Shown: one piece after another, positions 34,826 to 43,512 of the stretch
Position numbering within the stretch: position 1 is the first letter of the stretch
How the letters are laid out: each line of letters begins with the position of its first letter
Made by a program: the position numbers and the translations under genes
Notes under the pieces: model-generated
What the model was told of the DNA's origin: nothing
Seen by the model: only the letters and a program-made list of their open reading frames with translations
Databases searched by the model: none
Source of the DNA: Pontibacter sp. HSC-36F09
GTDB taxonomy: Bacteria > Bacteroidota > Bacteroidia > Cytophagales > Hymenobacteraceae
Reading direction: 5' to 3'
Length of the DNA: 64,000 nucleotides
Assembly: GCF_024171605.1 (NCBI RefSeq)
Contig: NZ_JALKAA010000008.1
Coordinates: 62,001 to 126,000 of the forward strand

Positions 34826-35565
34826 TTTGTTAGTTGTTCACTTGTCTTGCCAAAGCGGCGTTCTCTTCTCTGGAAGGCACATATGGCTTCGTAGAGGTGC
34901 TCTTTGCGGAAGTCAGGCCAGAGTAGCTCCGTAATGTATAGTTCAGTGTAAGCCAGCTGCCAAAGCAGGAAATTGCTGATACGCTGCTCTCCGCTCGTAC
35001 GAATCAGCAGTTCGGGATCCGGTATACCTGCTGTAGAAAGGTGCTGCGCGATAGTGGCCTCACTTATATCAGCTGCCGCTATAGTACCATGACCCACTTC
35101 AACAGCAATACGTTGCATGGCTTGCGCAATATCCCAGCGGCCGCTATAGCTAAGAGCCAGTACCAGCGTCATGCGGGTGTTACCCTTTGTTATCTCCATC
35201 GCCTCAAACAATTCTTTCTGGCATGCTTTCGGCAGGCTTTCTGTATTCCCGATCGTTTGCAGGCGGATATTATTCTTGTTCAGCGTCTCAGTCTCTTTCC
35301 TAATCGTGGATACCAGCAGTTGCATCAGTGCGGAAACTTCTGTTGCCGGTCTTGACCAGTTTTCGGTTGAGAAGGCGTATAGGGTAAGGTATTCGACGCC
35401 CATCTCTGCCGCGGCCTCCACTGTTTCGCGAACAGCTGTGATAGCACTCTGATGACCAAAAATTCGCAGGCCGCCCCGTTTCTTTGCCCAACGCCCATTT
35501 CCGTCCATGATAACGGCAATGTGTCTTGGCAAATTGTCTAAATCTACTTGTTCCCTAAAATTCAT
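34822..35565 (-). CDS. uppS: Isoprenyl transferase (undecaprenyl diphosphate synthase)
   Basis: A 247-residue cis-prenyltransferase making the C55 lipid carrier for peptidoglycan and other polymers. The catalytic motif HIAVIMDGNGRWAKKRG with the Mg-binding Asp is near residue 20, and LTLYAFSTENWSRP and LLIRTSGEQRISNFLLWQLAYTEL are the other signatures. The start at 35565 gives the common MNFREQVDLDNLP beginning; a second ATG seven codons upstream is less likely. It lies between porG-like genes and bamA, the same order as in Porphyromonas gingivalis. Confidence 0.95.
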   Translation of the reverse strand: MNFREQVDLDNLPRHIAVIMDGNGRWAKKRGGLRIFGHQSAITAVRETVEAAAEMGVEYLTLYAFSTENWSRPATEVSALMQLLVSTIRKETETLNKNNIRLQTIGNTESLPKACQKELFEAMEITKGNTRMTLVLALSYSGRWDIAQAMQRIAVEVGHGTIAAADISEATIAQHLSTAGIPDPELLIRTSGEQRISNFLLWQLAYTELYITELLWPDFRKEHLYEAICAFQRRERRFGKTSEQLTK

Positions 35566-35625
35566 CAAACCACAATTTCCTTGCAAGTTACAAAAAGCAA
35601 GATAATTTAATGAAATTTTAGCGGG

Positions 35626-36432
35626 TTAATCTAGTATTCCGGCTTTGCGCTTGTAAACAGGCGGGCAATTGAGTCGGTAGAAGGTATAAGAGAGGCTTAT
35701 ACCGTTGTAGAAGTACATATCTTTATCGAATGGATTGGCATATGACTTGGAGTTGCCTGCTCCCAGGTCGGTAGCCAGCGGTCCGGACCCGCTCTCCTGA
35801 AGGTAGTCCAGGTTATCAGTGAACATGAAGCGGGGACCAAACTCCAGACCCAGGTTCCAGTGCTTACTCAATGCATACTTCACTCCTACCCCAAAAGGAA
35901 TTGAAACGGTGAATTTGTTGTCGAATGGCTCCATCACATCACCTTGTCGGGTAAGCTGGTGATTAAAATTGAGTAGTGCCGCTCCAATAAAAAAATAAGG
36001 CGATACACGGTGTGGCTGTCGAATATCTTCGTAGTAATCGAGAAAGTTGTATTCTATACCTAACGAAAATTCCAGCATACTCAGCTTCAGCTCCGTGTCG
36101 CGCCAATCATGATGCGGCAGATTCTGTGACTCGTCCTTAAATGCTTTGTCGTCAAAAATGCGATGGCTGCCCATGAAGGCGGCCTTGAGCGTGATGGGAG
36201 CTGATATGTTATGACGATAGAAGATCGTCATGGCAGGCTGATTATTCAGGAAACGATAATTGGGTGAAATCTCACCAACGTAATTTAACCCACCTATGCC
36301 AGCGCCTATCTCGCTGGTAGTCACAGGCTTAATCTGCTGCAGCTGTGCCTTCGCAGTATGGCATAAAAAGACGCTCCCAATTTGCAGTAGTACACAAATA
36401 AGGAGCGTCTGTCTGAATGTATTCAAAGTCAT
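35626..36432 (-). CDS. PorG-like outer-membrane beta-barrel protein (DUF6089), copy 1
   Basis: A 268-residue exported protein of the DUF6089 family, which includes PorG of the type IX secretion system. The signal peptide runs to about residue 30 (CHTAKAQ). The family core is SEIGAGIGGLNYVGEISPNYRF, then FYRHNISAPITLKAAFMGSHRI, FSLGIEYNFLDYYEDIRQ, and PFGVGVKYALSKHWNLGLEFGPRFMFTDNLDYL, all alternating barrel strands. It lies 60 bp before uppS. A paralogue lies immediately upstream. Secretion role is inferred from family and gene order. Confidence 0.85.
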   Translation of the reverse strand: MTLNTFRQTLLICVLLQIGSVFLCHTAKAQLQQIKPVTTSEIGAGIGGLNYVGEISPNYRFLNNQPAMTIFYRHNISAPITLKAAFMGSHRIFDDKAFKDESQNLPHHDWRDTELKLSMLEFSLGIEYNFLDYYEDIRQPHRVSPYFFIGAALLNFNHQLTRQGDVMEPFDNKFTVSIPFGVGVKYALSKHWNLGLEFGPRFMFTDNLDYLQESGSGPLATDLGAGNSKSYANPFDKDMYFYNGISLSYTFYRLNCPPVYKRKAGILD

Positions 36433-36481
36433 GTAAACTTATTTCGGAGTTTAGGAGAACAACGCACTATACTCCGTTATA

Positions 36482-37483
36482 TTATCTGAATTTAGGTCTT
36501 CTTATACGTGGGTTCAGGATATAGTTAACACCTAGGCTGGTTTGGATATACCAGTCGTTATCAGAGCTGTTGCCACGCGTACGGTTGTTGCTTGTACCAT
36601 AAGGGCGCAGGCGGCTGAAGCCGTTTGGCTCCGTGATCAGGTCGTTTGTGAACCCTGATTCGGCGCTTCTGTCAGAGAAAATAACAGAGGCATTGCGGTT
36701 ATCCACGCGGTTACCATCGCTAAGTAGAACATCTTTGTCTACGTGGGCTGTACTTACGTCATCCAGGTAGTCTGTGAAAGTGGCTCTCCAACCTACCTCG
36801 AAGCTAAAGTCCCAGTTACGGTCCAGCTTGTATCTTACGCCTAGGCCAAACGGAATGGCAATCTGCACGCGGCTGTAAGGATCGCTAACAGTGCCTGGAT
36901 GATCCACGAACTGACCCTCTGTGCCGAGCGGCTGCAACGCATACCAGCCAGAAGGAATATCCTTGTCAGGCGAAAGGCCTGGGTGCGAGCCGTTTTCGTA
37001 GTACGCTTTCGGGTTGTGGTGCAATACTGCCACTCCAACAAAACCATAAGGCACGAAGTCAGGACGACGACGGTAGTAGTGACGGTTTTCGAAAAGGTCT
37101 ATGATGGCGACAGCGCTCAGTTCTTTGATGTCGTTGCGGAAAGACAGGTTACGTCTGTAACGGCCTAGGTTCTCCCCTTCATCAGGACCCGCGGCCAGGG
37201 CGTCATCACCCGCGATACGGTTCCAGTTGAAAGACACGCGCGAGGAAATACGCGGGAAGTGGCGCTTGGTGTAATTGATGCCTATGCTCGGACGCGTGGA
37301 CTTTACGCGCATACTCGTAAAGTTAGGCTGAGGCACCAGATCGCCGAAGTAGTTAGAAGCCCCCAGCTGGATACCCACCGTGGCGTACTGCTTTCGCTTC
37401 GTAAAGCGCTGTGCTTCAGCCTCTATGGCTACAGTAGTTAGCACAACAGTAAGTAATAAAAACAGCGTAGTAAATTTCTTCAT
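36482..37483 (-). CDS. PorG-like outer-membrane beta-barrel protein (DUF6089), copy 2
   Basis: A 333-residue exported barrel protein, paralogous to the next gene. Signal peptide: MKKFTTLFLLLTVVLTTVAIEAEAQ. Shared family blocks are YATVGIQLGASNYFGDLVP, FVPYGFVGVAVLHHNPKAYYENG, and IPFGLGVRYKLDRNWDFSFEVGWRATFTDYLDDVS. It carries extra loops compared with copy 1, including an Asn/Arg-rich one near residue 300. It is 49 bp from copy 1 and on the same strand. One of the two may be the true T9SS PorG, with the other specialised. Confidence 0.85.
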   Translation of the reverse strand: MKKFTTLFLLLTVVLTTVAIEAEAQRFTKRKQYATVGIQLGASNYFGDLVPQPNFTSMRVKSTRPSIGINYTKRHFPRISSRVSFNWNRIAGDDALAAGPDEGENLGRYRRNLSFRNDIKELSAVAIIDLFENRHYYRRRPDFVPYGFVGVAVLHHNPKAYYENGSHPGLSPDKDIPSGWYALQPLGTEGQFVDHPGTVSDPYSRVQIAIPFGLGVRYKLDRNWDFSFEVGWRATFTDYLDDVSTAHVDKDVLLSDGNRVDNRNASVIFSDRSAESGFTNDLITEPNGFSRLRPYGTSNNRTRGNSSDNDWYIQTSLGVNYILNPRIRRPKFR

Positions 37484-37606
37484 AGCGAACCAATTTCTTT
37501 TAAGCGTATTTCCGCAGGCTTACAATTCATCCAAATTAAACCTTCGTGACAAAAATAGAAATAATTTTCTGGTATAAAAATATGTATATCAAATATCGAA
37601 TATAAT

Positions 37607-38494
37607 TTACCTAAAAATATTTGTCCTTTTATCAAGACCCCAGTTTAACTTGCCCCTTAGCGTGGTCAGGAAATTTACATGATGCAGCTTAACGAGTCGT
37701 GCTACGAAGTTCTCCCGCCGCACGGCTATCTGAACTGACATGTCTACCGGTACGGATCTCGAATCGAGGGAGGCAAGGTATGTACTGCTGCGCCCTTCCA
37801 CCTCAAACGAGATCACGGTTTTATCTGACACAATCATGGGCCTTACGTTCAGGTTGTGAGGGCATACGGGTGAAATAACGAAATTGTTGGTCTGTGGCAG
37901 CACCAGCGGACCGCCACAACTGAGCGAATAGCCCGTCGATCCGGTTGGAGTGGCCACCACCAATCCGTCGGCCCAGTATGTGTTCAGATATTCTCCGTCT
38001 ATATACGCATGCACGGCTATCATGGATGATGAATCGCCCTTGAGCAAACTGAACTCATTTAACCCAAAGTTGATCCCATCAAATATCTCCAGATCAGAGT
38101 CCACGCGAATCAGCGCCCGGTCATCGAAGGTATAGTGGCCTTTGAAAAGAGCATCCAGCGCCAGGTTGATACTGTCGTGCGCGATGGTGGCCAGAAAGCC
38201 AAGCCGCCCTGTGTTGATGCCCAGTATCGGAATCTGAAGCGCCCCGACATAGGTAACCGTATCCAGCAACGTGCCATCCCCACCCAAACTCAGCACAAAG
38301 TCAACTCCCGACAGACTGTCGCCACGGTTAAAGGTTGAGATGCCCTCCGGCAGTTTAATGCGGTTCTGCAGAAAAAGGCTGAAGTGCTCCACTACCATCA
38401 ACTCTGTATTCCGGCGCTGAAGTTCGTCGAACAGATTCTGGATAAAAGGTCCGTATTCTTCGTCGAAGGGTTTTCCAAGTATAGCTATCTTCAT
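37607..38494 (-). CDS. nadK: NAD kinase
   Basis: A 295-residue NAD kinase making NADP from NAD and ATP. The catalytic GGDGTLLDTV motif is near residue 73, NTGRLGFLATI follows, and the NAD-binding TPTGSTGYSLSCGGPLV block is complete with the C-terminal all-beta domain. Length normal. It lies 14 bp after the POTRA/barrel gene in the conserved minus-strand envelope cluster. Confidence 0.96.
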   Translation of the reverse strand: MKIAILGKPFDEEYGPFIQNLFDELQRRNTELMVVEHFSLFLQNRIKLPEGISTFNRGDSLSGVDFVLSLGGDGTLLDTVTYVGALQIPILGINTGRLGFLATIAHDSINLALDALFKGHYTFDDRALIRVDSDLEIFDGINFGLNEFSLLKGDSSSMIAVHAYIDGEYLNTYWADGLVVATPTGSTGYSLSCGGPLVLPQTNNFVISPVCPHNLNVRPMIVSDKTVISFEVEGRSSTYLASLDSRSVPVDMSVQIAVRRENFVARLVKLHHVNFLTTLRGKLNWGLDKRTNIFR

Positions 38495-38508
38495 AAATCT
38501 TCTTTTAA

Positions 38509-39897
38509 TTAAAAAGGAAAGCGACCGCTTAGGTAAAAGCCGCCCATTTTCTCCCGGTTGATGGTATATTCGGCCCGGAACACAAAGTCATAAAACGTGA
38601 CCAGATGCAGTCCTGCCCCCACCCCTGCCAGTAACCGGTTGGCCAGCGGGTTGTCTTTCTCAAACACCTCATCCACAACATAGCCCGCATCTGTGAACAC
38701 GTTGGCATAGAGCGCGAGCGGCACTTTGTTGAACTTGGGACTTTTAATAAATTTCAGGTGCACGCCCTCATGTTTAAAGAGCTCCCGGGTAAGCCCCTGC
38801 TTAAACAATCCGAAGTGCTGACCACCCACTACCTGCAACTCATAGCCCCGCACCAGTGAACGAAAGCCCAGCGCCACGTTGTCAGCATAGGCATAACGCT
38901 TCGAGAGCCGGGCCTGTGCTTCGCCACCTACAAAATAATAATATTTGCCCGATAAGTGTTGATAATTTACATACTTCGCGCGAAGGGTAGTGATGGGCGT
39001 CCCGTTTCCATTCATAAAAAAGGTCTGCGCGGCGATCGCTTCAAAGTAACTACCTGTGAGCGGGTATACAAAGGAATTGCGCAGGTTTACCACTTTATAT
39101 ACCTCTAGTCGCAGGTACTGTCTGTCCTGTTTATCCTCACTGTAATATTCTGGATTTAACACCAGGACCGTATCAGCCACTTGTTCCTGCACATAAGTTA
39201 GTCGCAGGCCCTCTTGTCGCTGCACGCTCTGCCGGTGCGTAAGACCGGTCGTGAGCAGCGTGCGCTGAATGGGTACGCCACTCTCCTGCACAAAAAACCG
39301 CTGCCGGTTATTCAGCGTGCGGTAGTCGATGGCCTGGCTGCGGTAGTCCGCTATTCCGAAATCCACCCCCAACTTGTGGGTACGACTTATATAAGGTACA
39401 CGGCAGGTGAACTCCAGCCGTTTGTTAAAGCCCTGTTGCAGCCTGATGCGCACTTCTTCATTGCGTCCTCTGAAATTACGTCTGATTAGGTTAATGCCAT
39501 AATCGACACGGCTCCAGTCGCGGCGTTCGAGCCAGGCGTTGAAGTTGCGATCGGCTATGTCTAAGATAGGTATAGGGTATAGGTACCAGCGCTCCTGCAT
39601 GGTATAGGTCACAGTTACCAGCCCTTCGCGACAGGTATAGGTATAGCCCACCTCATGAAAAAGACGCAGGTTAAAGAGCCTTCTTCTGTTTCCCTCCAGT
39701 TTTTCCTCTAACTCAGCAGTCAGCAGGGTGTCGCCGGAAGCTATGTTGAGCTCAAAGAGGAGCATACGACTTTTGCTGACCTCGTTGCCCTCAAAATTAA
39801 TGCTGTCGATTATAACAGATTCGGTATGGCAGGGCTGCGCCACCAGGGTATGGCAAAGCAAACTAAAGCATAGCAGCAGGAAAGCGCGCAGGATCAC
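38509..39897 (-). CDS. BamA/TamA-like outer-membrane protein with POTRA domain
   Basis: A 462-residue small Omp85-superfamily protein. The signal peptide MILRAFLLLCFSLLCHTLVAQ is followed by a POTRA-like segment (ESVIIDSINFEGNEVSKSRMLLFELNIASGDTL) and then a beta-barrel with many aromatic strands, ending in GGFYLSGRFPF with the terminal Phe expected of an outer-membrane barrel. It is shorter than BamA and TamA. Its placement between nadK and the CBS-domain gene is common in Bacteroidota. Its client is unknown. Confidence 0.85.
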   Translation of the reverse strand: MILRAFLLLCFSLLCHTLVAQPCHTESVIIDSINFEGNEVSKSRMLLFELNIASGDTLLTAELEEKLEGNRRRLFNLRLFHEVGYTYTCREGLVTVTYTMQERWYLYPIPILDIADRNFNAWLERRDWSRVDYGINLIRRNFRGRNEEVRIRLQQGFNKRLEFTCRVPYISRTHKLGVDFGIADYRSQAIDYRTLNNRQRFFVQESGVPIQRTLLTTGLTHRQSVQRQEGLRLTYVQEQVADTVLVLNPEYYSEDKQDRQYLRLEVYKVVNLRNSFVYPLTGSYFEAIAAQTFFMNGNGTPITTLRAKYVNYQHLSGKYYYFVGGEAQARLSKRYAYADNVALGFRSLVRGYELQVVGGQHFGLFKQGLTRELFKHEGVHLKFIKSPKFNKVPLALYANVFTDAGYVVDEVFEKDNPLANRLLAGVGAGLHLVTFYDFVFRAEYTINREKMGGFYLSGRFPF

Positions 39898-39905
39898 GGA
39901 CAGGG

Positions 39906-40571
39906 CTATATGTCCAGGTATTTGAAAAGCATGTCCAAACGGTCACGGCCCACGTCGTATTTGGATCCGTCCTGGAACTGCGCCGTCACCCGGTATTCGA
40001 ATCGCTCCAGCGTAGCAATGATGCGGGTAAGATCGGACGTGTTAAGTTTAAGGGTGAGCTTGATATTATAGGGGTCTACTTCGTCAGGCGATACATAAGC
40101 GCTCAGGATTTTGGTATTCTCCTCCTCTATCAGGCGGCTGATCTGCCCCAGGGAGTAATCGCGCTCCGGCATGGTAAGCACTAGTATACTGCCCTGGCCC
40201 TGCAGCGCCGACATTTGGCCAAAGGCGGCCAGCGTATCGTTGATGGTGATGATGCCCATGTAGTCCTGCTCTTCGTCGAGCACGGGCACCACCTGTATCT
40301 TGTTCTTGATGGCGGCCTCCATCACATCATAAAAATGCTGGTGGTGCATCACAAACACATCCTGGTACTCCAGCTTGACCTGCTCCAGCGTCTGCCCACG
40401 GTCTGGCAGCTCGATCAGGTTAACTTCGGTGGCAAGGCCCATGTACTTGCGGTTGCGGGACACGGGCAACTCGTTTACGCGGAACTCATCCATCCATCGC
40501 AAAGCCTTCTCCACGGTGTCGTAAAGCTTGAGCGGCGGTATCATTTGGTTGATGAGTTCTTCTGCTATCAT
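39906..40571 (-). CDS. CBS-domain protein
   Basis: A 221-residue cytoplasmic protein with two CBS domains in the N-terminal 120 residues (LYDTVEKALRWMDEFRVNELPV and MEAAIKNKIQVVPVLDEEQDYMGIITINDTLAAF) and a C-terminal part of ACT-like character (GSILVLTMPERDYSLGQISRLIEEENTKILSAYVS). CBS pairs bind adenine nucleotides and regulate partners. The start overlaps the alpha/beta hydrolase by 4 bp. The regulated partner is unknown. Confidence 0.9.
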   Translation of the reverse strand: MIAEELINQMIPPLKLYDTVEKALRWMDEFRVNELPVSRNRKYMGLATEVNLIELPDRGQTLEQVKLEYQDVFVMHHQHFYDVMEAAIKNKIQVVPVLDEEQDYMGIITINDTLAAFGQMSALQGQGSILVLTMPERDYSLGQISRLIEEENTKILSAYVSPDEVDPYNIKLTLKLNTSDLTRIIATLERFEYRVTAQFQDGSKYDVGRDRLDMLFKYLDI

Positions 40572-41344
40572 GTGGCTTTTTCCCTTACTTCTGTTTTGGC
40601 CAAAAATTTATCTAAGATACTGTTAAATCTCTCCGGATGTTCCATCATTGGCGCGTGCCCGCACTTGTCTATGAAATAAAGTTCGGAATTCTGAATCAGT
40701 CGGTTGAACTCGTGCGCTACCAGCGGCGGCGTGATTGTGTCGTTCAGTCCCCATATTAACAGGGTGGGCACCTTAATGTTCTCCAGATCCTTACCCAGGT
40801 TGTGCCGCTGCGCCGACTTGGCAATGGCAATAATGCGCAGACACTTGGCATTGCTGTTAGTAATGTCGAACACCTCGTCTACAAGCTCTTTCGTGGCCGT
40901 TTCGGGACTGTAGAAGGTATAACCCACGCGCTCTTTCACATACTCGTAGTTGCCACGCTTCGGAAACGAGCCGCCCATAGAGTCCTCGAACAGGCCGGAG
41001 CTACCTGTGAGCACGAGGCGGTTTACTTTGGCCGGGTTCTTTAAGGTATAGACCAGCGCCACATGCCCGCCCAGTGAGTTGCCGAGGAGCGTCAGGTTGC
41101 TCAGGTTCTTAAATCTAACAAAATCTTCGATAAAAGAAACAAGCCCCGGCACTCCTGCTTTGTGAAGGGCCATTTCATAGATAGGCATGAGCGGAATAAC
41201 CACACGGTAACTCTTAGAGAAATAGTCTACTACGCCGTTCCAGTTGCTCAGGGCTCCGAACAAGCCGTGCAGCAGCAGCAATACATCTCCTTCGCCTTCG
41301 TCTATGTACTGAAATTCGCCCTCGTGTTTGACCTGTAGATTCAT
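40568..41344 (-). CDS. Alpha/beta-fold hydrolase
   Basis: A 258-residue alpha/beta hydrolase without signal peptide. The oxyanion motif is LLLHGLFGALSNW, the nucleophile Ser lies in LLGNSLGGHVAL, the acid is the Asp in WGLNDTITPP, and the His is in DKCGHAPMMEHPE, so the triad is complete. It resembles MhpC/BioH-type esterases; the substrate cannot be told. It overlaps the CBS gene by 4 bp and heads the minus-strand envelope cluster. Confidence 0.9.
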   Translation of the reverse strand: MNLQVKHEGEFQYIDEGEGDVLLLLHGLFGALSNWNGVVDYFSKSYRVVIPLMPIYEMALHKAGVPGLVSFIEDFVRFKNLSNLTLLGNSLGGHVALVYTLKNPAKVNRLVLTGSSGLFEDSMGGSFPKRGNYEYVKERVGYTFYSPETATKELVDEVFDITNSNAKCLRIIAIAKSAQRHNLGKDLENIKVPTLLIWGLNDTITPPLVAHEFNRLIQNSELYFIDKCGHAPMMEHPERFNSILDKFLAKTEVREKAT

Positions 41345-41386
41345 TTCTGTTAATCCTAAAAGTAATGTGATGTAGAAATCCGGCTT

Positions 41387-41959
41387 TTACCGACCTGCAA
41401 TATTAACAAAATCAAGCCAGTTTCGCAGCATGTCGAGCCCATAAGTCGTGAGGGCGGCCTCCGGATGAAACTGCAGTGCATGCAGCGGCAGTGTACTGTG
41501 CCTGAAGGCCATGAGCTCTCCCTCGGCAGTATACGCAAGGGGCACAATGTTGTCAGGCCACTTTTTCAAAACCAGCGAATGGTAGCGTACGACGGGCATT
41601 TTGGAGGGCAGTCCGGAAAAAAGCGGATCATCCTCACAAATAATCTCGGAGATTTTGCCGTGCATTGGTTTTATACCTTTGTCGAGCTGCGCACCGAAAA
41701 ACTCGCCCAGCGCCTGATGCCCCAGGCAGATACCCAGCATGGGCACTTTATCGTGGTAGTGCCGGATCACGTCCATCATGACCCCTGCCCGCTGCGGCTC
41801 TCCCGGCCCGGGCGACAAGACAATTCCTTCAATGGGCAGCGCCATGATTTCTTCCAGCTTCACATCGTTGCGCAACACGTGCACCTCCACCCCCAACTGG
41901 CCAAAATAGTCCACCAGGTTGTAGGTAAAGGAGTCGAAGTTGTCGAGCAGGAGCAGCAT
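41387..41959 (-). CDS. Anthranilate / aminodeoxychorismate synthase glutaminase subunit
   Basis: A 190-residue class I glutamine amidotransferase of the TrpG/PabA type, supplying ammonia to chorismate-using partners. The start LLLLDNFDSFTYNLVDYFG is diagnostic, the nucleophile is Cys78 in GICLGHQALGE, and the rest of the triad is His165 and Glu167 in QFHPEAALT. That last motif is usually FHPES; the Ala is a mild deviation. No trpE or pabB is adjacent, so trpG and pabA cannot be distinguished, and the subunit may serve both. Confidence 0.93.
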   Translation of the reverse strand: MLLLLDNFDSFTYNLVDYFGQLGVEVHVLRNDVKLEEIMALPIEGIVLSPGPGEPQRAGVMMDVIRHYHDKVPMLGICLGHQALGEFFGAQLDKGIKPMHGKISEIICEDDPLFSGLPSKMPVVRYHSLVLKKWPDNIVPLAYTAEGELMAFRHSTLPLHALQFHPEAALTTYGLDMLRNWLDFVNIAGR

Positions 41960-42260
41960 GGTACAGGTAATGTGGAAATTTGAAGAGGTAGAGCTGAATT
42001 AAAGCATCAACTTCTGTTCGCAGTTCATTTGTAGTGCAGTAGATCTTTTGATTTGAAATTACAGTACCGCAAAGTTCTGCTGCGCAAACTTGCAAGCCAG
42101 AGGCAAGTTCTGACCAAGGTATGGAGTAAGGTATAGGTATAGCTTTTACTTAAGCTGTACAGGTATAGCGCTATACCTGCCTGATTAAAATTACTGCCCG
42201 GAAAGATGTCAGCTCAAATTCTATTCTAAAAAATCAAGGCGAAATCCCTCCATATCATGC
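41960..42260. other. Intergenic region rich in the AGGTATA motif
   Basis: No gene seen. Between about 42128 and 42179 the heptamer occurs four times, ending in the 20-bp perfect palindrome at 42160-42179. Confidence 0.45.
42160..42179. repeat. 20-bp palindrome of two AGGTATA motifs
   Basis: CAGGTATAGC followed by GCTATACCTG, perfectly self-complementary. It is the longest palindromic form of the overrepresented motif in the window. Confidence 0.65.
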
Positions 42261-42779
42261 CTAAAAATGCTCCTTGAGCGAAAGCAGCAGCGACTTCACA
42301 AACGGTAGTACATAACTCATCACGCTGAGCGCATAGGGTGTTGTTTTTACGACGAACGGGTATACGATAGAGCTTGACGCTGTCTCGGGTGTGATGGCTA
42401 TACCTGCCATTTCTGATACGTAGAGCAGCAGACTCAGGGCCACGGTCCATTTCAAGGCTCCCAGCAGGGCGCCCAGAATATTGTCAAACATACCAAACGG
42501 GGTGAAATCGATCACTTTTTTGAGCAGGATGCCCAGCACTCTTACTCCTAAAATGATCGCCACGAAAATGACCAAAAAGGTGACAAAAGGCAGCAGACCA
42601 CCGGCATCGCCAATGTACTCTTTCATGATGGGCAGACCGGAATCAAGCAGTTTGAGGCCAAGCAAAATGCCCAGTACAAGCGCAAACAGCGAAATAAGTT
42701 CGAGCAGAAGACCTTTGCGGAAACCCATAAAGGCGCCGAACAGAATAGGTATGGCCAGGAAAATATCGAAGGTACTCAC
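42261..42779 (-). CDS. CvpA family membrane protein
   Basis: A 172-residue inner-membrane protein of the CvpA (colicin V production) family with four predicted helices. Examples are FDIFLAIPILFGAFMGFRKGLLLELISLFALVLGI at the N-terminus, LLPFVTFLVIFVAIILGVRVLGILL in the middle, and an amphipathic segment GMFDNILGALLGALKWTVALSLLLYV. The GFRKGL pattern after helix 1 is typical. The molecular role of the family is poorly defined, with links to envelope integrity. It stands alone between trpG/pabA and the yqeY gene. Confidence 0.88.
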   Translation of the reverse strand: MSTFDIFLAIPILFGAFMGFRKGLLLELISLFALVLGILLGLKLLDSGLPIMKEYIGDAGGLLPFVTFLVIFVAIILGVRVLGILLKKVIDFTPFGMFDNILGALLGALKWTVALSLLLYVSEMAGIAITPETASSSIVYPFVVKTTPYALSVMSYVLPFVKSLLLSLKEHF

Positions 42780-42884
42780 AGGATAAAAACATTAAAGGCA
42801 GAAGCGAACACCTGTCGCTCCTGCCTTCAAATATAGTGTAATTGCAACACGCACGCTAGTATGCGGGCAGCAAAAATCCTGATC

Positions 42885-43346
42885 TTAAAAATCTGTATTG
42901 TTCAGAAGGTCCCCTACGGCTTTGGAAATAGCACGTCCGTCGGCCTGTCCGGCCAGTTCGCGGGAAGCGACACCCATCACCTTGCCCAGGTCTGAAGGAC
43001 CGCTTGCGCCCACACGCTGAATAATTTCCAGCAGACGAACGCGCAAATCACCCTCATCGAGCTGCCCGGGCAGGTACTCTTCTATCACGGCCAGTTCCGC
43101 CAATTCTACCTGCTCCAGGTCAGCGCGCTGCTGTTTGGCATAAATCTCAGCCGACTCACGGCGCTGCTTGGCGGCTTTGGTGAGCAGTTTTAACTCCGTA
43201 TCCTCGCTGATCCCATCGGTGCCGCCTTTTTCGGTTTCGGCCAGCAGTATGAGCGATTTTATGCTGCGTAGCGCTTGCAGACGGGATCTGTCCTTGGCTA
43301 ACATTGCCTGCTTGATATCGGCTTCAATGCGTTGTTTTAAACTCAT
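42885..43346 (-). CDS. GatB/YqeY domain protein
   Basis: A 153-residue YqeY-family protein. The N-terminus (LKQRIEADIKQAMLAKDRSRLQALRSIKSLI) and the tail domain related to the tRNA-binding end of GatB (DLGKVMGVASRELAGQADGRAISKAVGDLL) are characteristic. Free-standing members may act on tRNA or amidation, but the function is not established. It is divergently transcribed from pdxJ. Confidence 0.93.
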   Translation of the reverse strand: MSLKQRIEADIKQAMLAKDRSRLQALRSIKSLILLAETEKGGTDGISEDTELKLLTKAAKQRRESAEIYAKQQRADLEQVELAELAVIEEYLPGQLDEGDLRVRLLEIIQRVGASGPSDLGKVMGVASRELAGQADGRAISKAVGDLLNNTDF

Positions 43347-43512
43347 AGTTTTATGGTTGATTGGTTATTTAAGGCAAGTGATGAACTCCCTGCCTCTACT
43401 TTATACACTACTACAGCCGGGGCCATAGGTTATCATCTTAATCAAATTTCCACTAATTTAGTCTTTCCGTATGCATACGTATCACCAGCCTACGGGCTAC
43501 AACAGACATACC

